Positions 1 through 4,630 of a DNA stretch of 5,403 nt are shown here, one piece after another (the first letter of the stretch is position 1; the number at the start of each line of letters is the position of its first letter). A program made the translations under genes and the position numbers. This DNA is from Methanosuratincolales archaeon. GTDB lineage: Archaea; Thermoproteota; Methanomethylicia; Methanomethylicales; Methanomethylicaceae. Under the pieces are notes generated by a model. That model worked only from the letters and a program-made list of their open reading frames with translations. It made no database searches and was not told where the DNA came from. The stretch covers positions 1 to 5,403 of the forward strand of contig CALGKV010000070.1 of NCBI GenBank assembly GCA_937930465.1, read 5' to 3'.

Positions 1-2387
1 AGCAATTCGAACCCGTTGCTCTTGTTGGACTTGACTAGACGCTCCATCAGCACCTTCCTCTCGACTCCGGCAACAACTTTCCTCGTCCAGACGACCATGT
101 CTGGGTTCGCGCTTATGCTGTCGATGCCGGCCCTTACCAGCGTCTCTGTGAGATCCGGGTACACGCTCGGACCCTGCCCGCATATGCTCACGGTAACGCC
201 ATATGAGTGCGCCACCTTTATCAGATGCGTTATTGCCCTTATGACGGCAGGGTCCCTCTCATCGAAGTACCTGGAGTCTTGTGCCGGAAGTATGGGAGAA
301 TCCCTGTCGACCCCCAGTATGAGCTGCGTAAGGTCATTGCTGCCGACGCTAAAGCCATCGCAAAGCCTAGAGAACTCATCAGCCATGAATATTATAGAGG
401 GGATTTCAGCCATAAGCCACACCTTGAAGTCGCGATCCCTGTGCAATCCTTCCTCCTTCATTATCTGTAGGCAGGATTCGACTTCCCAGGTCGTCCTCAC
501 GAATGGGAGCATCACCCAGACGTTCTTCAGACCCCACTCATCTCTTACCCGCTTTATTGCCTTGCACTCTAGCCTAAAGGCAGGGGAGTAAACGTCTGAA
601 ATGTAGCGGCTGACCCCCCTCCACCCTATCATCGGGTTTGCCTCCTGTGGCTCGAACCTATCGCCGCCCAGTAGCTGCCGATACTCATTGGTCTTGAAGT
701 CGCTGAACCTCACCACTAATGGTCTTGGGTGTATCTCCCTCGCTACTTTTGAAATCCCAGTCGCAAGTTTGTCAACGAATTCCTCGTCCTTCTTTTCCTC
801 TATCAGGTGGAGAGGGTGCTCCCCTATGACATCGGCAATTATGAATTCAACCCGCATAAGCCCTATCCCATCGAATGGCAGATCGCGGTATTTGTCGATC
901 ATGCCAGGCTCCCCAAGGTTCATGTATATCTTTGTTGCCGTAGGGTAGTAAGACTCGACGCTTAGAGCTGCCCTAGTGGGAACCACAGGCTTCGTCTCCT
1001 CAGGACCAATCAAGTCGCCCTCATAGACAACCCCGTGTGTAGCATCGACTGTTATCACCTGTCCCGTTTTCAGGATCTTTGTCGCTTCTTTAGTCCCTAC
1101 GATACATGGGATGCCCAACTCCCTGCTGACTATGGCTGCGTGGCACGTCTTGCCTCCGCTGTCAGTGATTATCGCAAGGGCTTTCCGCATGGCAGGGGCC
1201 CAGTCCGGGGACGTCATCTCGGTGACCAGAATCTCGCCAGCTTGGAACTCTCGGATGTGCTTAGTGTCCATTATGACGTGCGCCTTTCCCGATACGAGCC
1301 CGGGGGAAGCAGGGACGCCCCTCAAGAGGCGCTTGACCCCACTGTCCATCTGGTCCATCTTTTTGGTTTCAGGTGCGGCCTGCGACTTCAAAGACCAAAC
1401 GGTCTCTGGCCTCGCCTGGACTATGTATAGCCTTTTTTCCCCAGAGTCGAGCGCCCACTCTATATCCATCCCCATGCCATAGTGTTTCTCTATTTCGACC
1501 GCGAACTTGGCGAGCTCGAGGACCTGGTTGTCAGAGATGCATGGTTTTTCAACACGCTCTTTCGGAACCGGGATCTCTCTTAGGAAACCCTCGCCACTGT
1601 CAGAGGGGGATCGGATTGCCATCATCTCCTTCTTTGAGATGTTCCTTTCGATTATAGTCATAGTTTTCTTGTCGACGACCCATTCATCAGGGCTAACCTT
1701 GCCTTGGACTATCATCTCGCCTATCCCCCAGGTCCCCTCAATGAGCACCACCTCGCGGTTCCCGGTAGTTGGATCCAAGGTAAACATAACCCCTGATGAT
1801 TCACTATTGACCATCTTCTGCACTGCGACGCTAAGGTAAACCTTCATATCGTCGAAACCTTTCTCCTTCCTGTAAGCGATCGCGCGGGGAGTGAATAGTG
1901 ATGAAAAACATTTTACGACATACTTCAGGAGCGGATCCTTCCCAGAAACGAAAAGGTATGTGTCCTGCTGCCCGGCAAAGCTGGCGCCCGGCAAGTCTTC
2001 TGCGGTGGCGCTGCTCCTGACTGCAACCGGAGGATCCTTGACCTTCAGCATTTTCCCTAGCTCCTCGTAAGCCTCAACTATCTCGTCTGCCAGCTCGTTA
2101 GGCAATGGGGCAGACTCAATAATAGATCTTATTTCCCTGGACGAAGATTCCAAGGAGTCGCTGTCGGTTATGTCCATCCTGGAGAGGATGTCTTTTATCC
2201 TTTCTTTGAGGTTATTCCTGTCTATATGTAGCTTGTACGCCTCAGCCGTTATGGCAAACCCTGGGGGGACAGGGACCCCGAAAGATAGAAGTTCCCCAAG
2301 ATTTGCGCACTTCCCGCCGACGAGAGGTATGTCATCCTTCTTTAATGAGTTGAAAAAAATTACATACGATGATCTAGAATTAGCCAT
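1..2387 (-). CDS. ppsA: Phosphoenolpyruvate synthase (pyruvate, water dikinase), 3' end cut by window edge
   Basis: This enzyme converts pyruvate, ATP and water to PEP, AMP and phosphate in the cytoplasm and feeds gluconeogenesis. The minus-strand frame is open for 795 codons without a stop and shows the full family order. An N-terminal ATP-grasp domain has VGGKCANLGEL (residues 23-33), RSSATAEDLPG from Arg124, MFTLDP from Met201 and QARPE near 324-328. The swivelling phosphohistidine domain has GGKTCHAAIVSRELGIPC, with catalytic His416. The C-terminal PEP-binding barrel has NPMIGWRG from Asn584, VGSNDLTQL around Asn684 and CGQGPS with catalytic Cys736. Archaeal PEP synthases are usually about 760-820 residues, so probably only a few C-terminal residues lie outside the window. 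The ATG at 2387 is chosen because TAAGGTG lies six bases upstream and VGGK falls at the usual distance from the N-terminus. The gene is transcribed divergently from an Lrp-type regulator. Every catalytic residue I checked is present and in frame, so it should be functional. Confidence 0.97.
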   Translation of the reverse strand, partial: MANSRSSYVIFFNSLKKDDIPLVGGKCANLGELLSFGVPVPPGFAITAEAYKLHIDRNNLKERIKDILSRMDITDSDSLESSSREIRSIIESAPLPNELADEIVEAYEELGKMLKVKDPPVAVRSSATAEDLPGASFAGQQDTYLFVSGKDPLLKYVVKCFSSLFTPRAIAYRKEKGFDDMKVYLSVAVQKMVNSESSGVMFTLDPTTGNREVVLIEGTWGIGEMIVQGKVSPDEWVVDKKTMTIIERNISKKEMMAIRSPSDSGEGFLREIPVPKERVEKPCISDNQVLELAKFAVEIEKHYGMGMDIEWALDSGEKRLYIVQARPETVWSLKSQAAPETKKMDQMDSGVKRLLRGVPASPGLVSGKAHVIMDTKHIREFQAGEILVTEMTSPDWAPAMRKALAIITDSGGKTCHAAIVSRELGIPCIVGTKEATKILKTGQVITVDATHGVVYEGDLIGPEETKPVVPTRAALSVESYYPTATKIYMNLGEPGMIDKYRDLPFDGIGLMRVEFIIADVIGEHPLHLIEEKKDEEFVDKLATGISKVAREIHPRPLVVRFSDFKTNEYRQLLGGDRFEPQEANPMIGWRGVSRYISDVYSPAFRLECKAIKRVRDEWGLKNVWVMLPFVRTTWEVESCLQIMKEEGLHRDRDFKVWLMAEIPSIIFMADEFSRLCDGFSVGSNDLTQLILGVDRDSPILPAQDSRYFDERDPAVIRAITHLIKVAHSYGVTVSICGQGPSVYPDLTETLVRAGIDSISANPDMVVWTRKVVAGVERKVLMERLVKSNKSNGFEL

Positions 2388-2393
2388 CGACAG

Positions 2394-2433
2394 CACCTTA
2401 AGTCGATTAGGGGCGCGTATCATTATTAATATT
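2394..2433 (-). promoter_or_regulatory. Putative ppsA core promoter and Shine-Dalgarno site
   Basis: Read on the minus strand, a TATA-like box AATATTAATA lies at 2433-2424, about 42 bp upstream of the ppsA ATG. With the usual archaeal TATA-to-start spacing of about 25-27 bp, transcription would begin near 2403. That gives a very short leader carrying the Shine-Dalgarno site TAAGGTG (2400-2394), six bases before the ATG. The same ten-base TATA core occurs upstream of trmI. The transcription start is inferred, not seen. Confidence 0.6.
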
Positions 2434-2471
2434 TTTGGTCAGAGTCAAAAGAATTTCAGATTTTTAGGGGG

Positions 2472-2508
2472 GCATATGCTTGCATGCAAGGCGCACAAAA
2501 ATTTTGGT
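2472..2508. promoter_or_regulatory. Cluster of palindromes in the ppsA/regulator divergent region; candidate operator
   Basis: Three dyad-symmetric elements lie side by side between the two divergent promoters. GCATATGC (2472-2479) is a perfect 8-bp palindrome. CTTGCATGCAAG (2479-2490) is a perfect 12-bp palindrome. ACAAAAATTTTGGT (2495-2508) is a 14-bp palindrome with six of seven pairs matching. Lrp/AsnC proteins bind short palindromes, often with AT-rich centres, as dimers or higher oligomers. These are therefore reasonable operator candidates for the regulator encoded next door, but no known consensus is matched exactly. Confidence 0.4.
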
Positions 2509-2557
2509 TTTTTGACACCATAGTAGTAAATCAATAAAAAACTCAAAGGCAAGTCCA

Positions 2558-2569
2558 TATTAATTAATA
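2558..2569. promoter_or_regulatory. Perfect 12-bp AT palindrome upstream of the regulator's TATA box
   Basis: TATTAATTAATA reads identically on both strands. It ends three bases before the putative TATA box of the Lrp-type gene, where TFB-recognition or operator sequences would be expected. It may be an alternative TATA element or a regulator site. AT-rich palindromes also arise by chance in such a gap. Confidence 0.3.
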
Positions 2570-2598
2570 GCAATATTTATAGCAATAAAACTTCAATA
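2567..2598 (+). repeat. Helically phased CAATA / ATAGCAATA repeats over the regulator's core promoter
   Basis: ATAGCAATA occurs at 2567-2575 and again at 2579-2587, an exact 9-bp direct repeat with a 12-bp period. A further CAATA follows at 2594-2598, so CAATA starts at 2571, 2583 and 2594, close to one DNA turn apart. The repeats overlap the putative TATA box (2572-2581) and the region just downstream. A protein bound on one helix face here would block transcription factor access, as expected for autorepression. Function is inferred only from position. Confidence 0.35.
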
Positions 2599-2607
2599 TA
2601 TTAAGGT
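2572..2607 (+). promoter_or_regulatory. Putative core promoter and Shine-Dalgarno site of the Lrp-type regulator
   Basis: The TATA-like box AATATTTATA (2572-2581) lies about 37 bp upstream of the ATG at 2614. It differs by one base from the AATATTAATA boxes of ppsA and trmI. AAGGT (2603-2607) sits six bases before the ATG, the same spacing as for ppsA. The predicted transcription start would be around 2602-2604, leaving almost no leader. The Shine-Dalgarno site may therefore lie at the very 5' end of the transcript, or the upstream AT palindrome may serve as the TATA element instead. Confidence 0.5.
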
Positions 2608-2613
2608 ACGGCT

Positions 2614-3063
2614 ATGAAACAAATCGATGAGCATGACCGGACGATAATCGAGACCCTGAGGAAGGACGGGAGGATCTCATACAGGAACCTTGCATCCATT
2701 GTAGGGATATCTAATGTTGCGGTCAGGGACAGGGTTAGCAAACTGGTGAAGAAAGGCTACATTAAGGGATTTTTCGCGCTTGCAGACTCGAGAATGATAG
2801 GAAAGGAAGTCTCAGCGATTTTCGAGGTTGAGGCCAACACGAATGAATTTTCTGAGGTTGTAGAGAAAATATCTGCATTCGAGGAAGTCACCAAGGTATA
2901 CGAGAAGGTAGGATCGCCCACGATTTTTATTCATGCGAGTTTCAGCAATATAGACGAGATGCAGAATTTTGCGGAGAGCATCTACAAAATGAAAGGTGTG
3001 ATCAAGGTCGCATCGTCAATGATTTACAAGAGGCACAAATTCGATCCGTCCCTGGACATATGA
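2614..3063 (+). CDS. Lrp/AsnC-family transcriptional regulator
   Basis: This 149-residue protein has the standard length and two-domain plan of archaeal feast/famine (Lrp/AsnC) regulators. Residues 3-52 form the winged helix-turn-helix: DEHDRTIIETLRKDGRISY is the typical first helix, and NLASIVGISNVAVRDRVSKL covers the recognition region. Residues from about 66 to 140 match the RAM (ligand-binding, oligomerising) domain in length and pattern, ending in VASSMIYKRHKF. Such proteins bind DNA as dimers to octamers and often sense amino acids. The usual Gly-Asp/Glu-Tyr-Asp stretch of the RAM effector loop is replaced here by VGSPTIFIHASF (99-110), so the ligand cannot be guessed. The gene is divergent from ppsA, and palindromes and repeats in the shared gap suggest control of itself and possibly of ppsA. 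The target is inference; family assignment is firm. Confidence 0.93.
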   Translation: MKQIDEHDRTIIETLRKDGRISYRNLASIVGISNVAVRDRVSKLVKKGYIKGFFALADSRMIGKEVSAIFEVEANTNEFSEVVEKISAFEEVTKVYEKVGSPTIFIHASFSNIDEMQNFAESIYKMKGVIKVASSMIYKRHKFDPSLDI

Positions 3064-3077
3064 CTACACCCATGCTA

Positions 3078-3099
3078 CCTAATCTCAAAAATAATTAGG
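3078..3099. terminator. Possible bidirectional terminator between convergent genes
   Basis: The 38-bp gap between the two convergent stop codons holds an inverted repeat, CCTAAT (3078-3083) and ATTAGG (3094-3099), separated by ten bases. The loop reads CTCAAAAATA on the plus strand and is therefore T-rich on the minus strand, which suits archaeal termination at T-runs downstream of the acylphosphatase gene. The six-base stem is weak and no long T-run follows on the plus strand, so this call rests mostly on position. Confidence 0.3.
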
Positions 3100-3101
3100 G
3101 G

Positions 3102-3377
3102 CTACTTTAATATCTTGAAGTCAGGGAATTCATTCTTGCTCTCTTGCCATTCAATGGAAAGGTTGTCTACCCTTGAGTTGGGCGGTCCGATCCTTAGCTC
3201 TGAGATCAGTTCCATCAGCTTGTCCCTATCGCCTTCAGCCAACACCTCAACGCTCCCGTCCTTTTGGTTCTTAACGTACCCTTTGAGTGAAAGAACCCGG
3301 GCTATGCGATATGTGTAGTACCTATATCCAACTCCTTGCACAATGCCTGTAACCTTGATCTTGACGCGCGATGCCAA
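3102..3377 (-). CDS. acyP: Acylphosphatase
   Basis: Acylphosphatase hydrolyses the carboxyl-phosphate bond of small acyl phosphates such as acetyl or carbamoyl phosphate in the cytoplasm; its physiological role in archaea is not well defined. The 91-residue protein matches the usual 90-100-residue single-domain family. The phosphate-binding loop GIVQGVGYR spans residues 11-19 with catalytic Arg19. GYVKNQKDGSVEVLAEG spans 33-49 with catalytic Asn37. The loop ends in Tyr-Arg where many members have Phe-Arg. I chose the TTG at 3377 as start because AGGTG (3388-3384) lies exactly six bases upstream, as for ppsA. The longer GTG start at 3386 would sit inside that Shine-Dalgarno site and add only FFL. 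The gene converges on the Lrp-type regulator and is divergent from trmI. No partner enzyme lies nearby to indicate a specific substrate. Confidence 0.93.
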   Translation of the reverse strand: MASRVKIKVTGIVQGVGYRYYTYRIARVLSLKGYVKNQKDGSVEVLAEGDRDKLMELISELRIGPPNSRVDNLSIEWQESKNEFPDFKILK

Positions 3378-3383
3378 AAAAAA

Positions 3384-3423
3384 CACCTATTGTGTCAAAG
3401 TATGACGGAAATGCTATAAAAAA
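3384..3423 (-). promoter_or_regulatory. Putative acylphosphatase core promoter and Shine-Dalgarno site
   Basis: On the minus strand, TTTTTTATA (3423-3415) is a TATA-like box about 42 bp from the TTG at 3377, the same distance as in ppsA. AGGTG (3388-3384) is the Shine-Dalgarno site. The predicted transcription start near 3393 leaves a leader of roughly 15 bases. The box also reads as TATAAAAAA on the plus strand, so some activity toward trmI cannot be excluded. Confidence 0.5.
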
Positions 3424-3478
3424 CATGCTTAATACAACCCTTTTCAAAGTTGGAAGGGAGGCAAAAGAATACAAATGT

Positions 3479-3521
3479 AATATTAATATGAATGGGCAGT
3501 TAGATGGAAATGAGTTAAAGG
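3479..3521 (+). promoter_or_regulatory. Putative promoter of the trmI-ahaH-atpC operon, with Shine-Dalgarno site
   Basis: AATATTAATA (3479-3488), inside the 10-bp palindrome ATATTAATAT (3480-3489), is identical to the ppsA TATA core. It lies about 47 bp before the chosen trmI start at 3531. AAAGG (3517-3521) is a modest Shine-Dalgarno site nine bases before that ATG. The rest of the 153-bp gap from 3378 to 3530 holds the divergent acylphosphatase promoter and a doubtful short reading frame, and I see nothing else in it. Confidence 0.5.
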
Positions 3522-3530
3522 ATGATCCAG

Positions 3531-4292
3531 ATGTCAATTGAAGAAGGGCAGGAGATACTACTTTACGTAAATGAAAAGAAGAGTTGGATTGTGACCGTAG
3601 AAAGCGGCAAGAAATTCCACACGCACAAAGGCATCGTCGATCTGGGAGAGCTGGTTGGCAAAGAGTACGGGACGGAACTCAAGACCACAATGGGTTTACC
3701 CATGAAAGCGATGCCAGTAGACTATTTGGATCACCTTGAGAGGGTCTCCAGAAAGACTCAGATCATATATCCCAAGGACATAGCACTCATAACTCTTTTG
3801 GCTAACGTGAGACCGGGATCAAGGGTTGTTGAATGCGGGACTGGGAGCGGGTCATTAACAAGCTATTTGGCATCGCATGTCCAGCCCAATGGAATGGTGT
3901 ACACATATGAAATGAGAGAGGAGTTCCAGACGATCGCTCGAAGGAACCTTGAGAGAATGGGAGTGATAAGGAACGTAGAAATGAAGCTGAAAGACATCAA
4001 CGGAGGCATAGATGAAAGAGATGTCGATGCTGTTGTATTGGACATGGCAACGCCTTGGCAGGTAGTAGGGCTGGCTCGTGACGCCCTAAGGACGGGGGGC
4101 AGGTTGGTGAGTTTCAGCCCGACAATAAACCAAGTCGAGAAGACTGTGGAAGAAATGCGAGGCAAAGGTTTTTTGGCGGTGAAGGCACTAGAATTACTGA
4201 TGCGGACTTACAAGGTCAAGGCAAACGAGACGAGACCAGACATGATAATGGTGGGCCACACAGGATATATCGTTTCCGGGAGGAAAGGGTGA
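3531..4292 (+). CDS. trmI: tRNA (adenine-N1) methyltransferase TrmI (m1A57/58)
   Basis: TrmI uses S-adenosylmethionine to methylate N1 of adenine in the T-loop of tRNA (position 58, and in archaea often also 57), stabilising tRNA folding; the enzyme works as a tetramer. The N-terminal beta domain ends before RKTQIIYPKD (residues 74-83), a family signature. The Rossmann methyltransferase fold follows. Motif I is VVECGTGSGSLT (99-110), an acidic residue for the cofactor ribose is Glu127, and motif IV is LDMATPW around Asp171. The C-terminal family motif HTGYI is at 243-247. The 253-residue length equals what I recall for the Pyrococcus enzyme. An ATG at 3522 is also in frame, directly preceded by a TAA and abutting the AAAGG site. 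The ATG at 3531 is preferred because it allows normal spacing and aligns with the family N-terminus (SIEEG). There is only one cysteine (Cys102), so the intersubunit disulfides of Pyrococcus TrmI cannot form. The stop overlaps the next gene. Confidence 0.93.
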   Translation: MSIEEGQEILLYVNEKKSWIVTVESGKKFHTHKGIVDLGELVGKEYGTELKTTMGLPMKAMPVDYLDHLERVSRKTQIIYPKDIALITLLANVRPGSRVVECGTGSGSLTSYLASHVQPNGMVYTYEMREEFQTIARRNLERMGVIRNVEMKLKDINGGIDERDVDAVVLDMATPWQVVGLARDALRTGGRLVSFSPTINQVEKTVEEMRGKGFLAVKALELLMRTYKVKANETRPDMIMVGHTGYIVSGRKG

Positions 4293-4612
4293 TGGAAAAG
4301 GTTCTTACGGGATTGAAAAAAGCAGAGGTAATTGCAGAGGAGATAGAGAATGAGGCAAAGGCAAGAGCTGACGAACTGGTGAGGAGGGCAGAGGAGGAAG
4401 CCAAGAAACTGGAGGCGGAGTGCGAGCGCAAGGCGAAGGAGATCGGTGAGGAGATATATTCTAAGAGGGTTTCCGAAGCCAAAAAGATAGCAGAGAAGAT
4501 CAAAAAGGAGAGCGAGGCCTCTTACGAACAGCTTAGAAAAAGGGCAGAGGAAAAGAAGGGTTCATGCGTTGATGAAGTGGTGGAAGCAGTGCTCAGGGAT
4601 CTCAACCCATAA
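4292..4612 (+). CDS. ahaH: A-type ATP synthase subunit H (peripheral stalk)
   Basis: Subunit H pairs with subunit E to form the peripheral stalk of the archaeal A1Ao ATP synthase, holding the catalytic head against the membrane part. The predicted 106-residue protein has the family's usual length. It is almost wholly a charged alpha-helix rich in Glu, Lys, Ala and Arg, running from about residue 5 to 90, with no membrane segment. It ends in a short hydrophobic tail (VDEVVEAVLRDL, 93-104), the part expected to bind the head. The ATG at 4292 shares its first base with the TGA of trmI (TGATG), with GGAGG (4279-4283) eight bases upstream. A GTG at 4289 is a less likely alternative adding one residue. 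The overlap suggests translational coupling to trmI. Low-complexity helices are hard to assign by themselves; the following atpC gene makes the call convincing. Confidence 0.82.
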   Translation: MEKVLTGLKKAEVIAEEIENEAKARADELVRRAEEEAKKLEAECERKAKEIGEEIYSKRVSEAKKIAEKIKKESEASYEQLRKRAEEKKGSCVDEVVEAVLRDLNP

Positions 4613-4630
4613 GCACTGGGGCTGAAAAAA

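Noticed and set aside
2439..2460. TCAGA direct repeat (2439-2443 and 2456-2460) upstream of the ppsA TATA box
   Set aside because: Five-base repeats are too short to mean anything without conservation evidence.
2467..2472. Run of six G residues beside the palindromes
   Set aside because: A single G-run cannot form a G-quadruplex by itself and no other G-runs lie close enough.
16..2523. Several long plus-strand reading frames across 16-2523
   Set aside because: They lie antisense to the continuous PEP synthase frame, resemble no family, and disappear once the minus-strand gene with its catalytic His416 and Cys736 is recognised.
2511..3399. Eight-base sequence GTGTCAAA shared between the two divergent gaps (minus 2518-2511; plus 3392-3399)
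   Set aside because: An 8-mer match between two AT-rich gaps of this size is easily due to chance, and the copies sit at different places relative to the promoters.
3322..3537. 71-codon minus-strand frame across the acylphosphatase/trmI gap
   Set aside because: It overlaps the acylphosphatase in another frame, covers both divergent promoters and has an arbitrary-looking composition.
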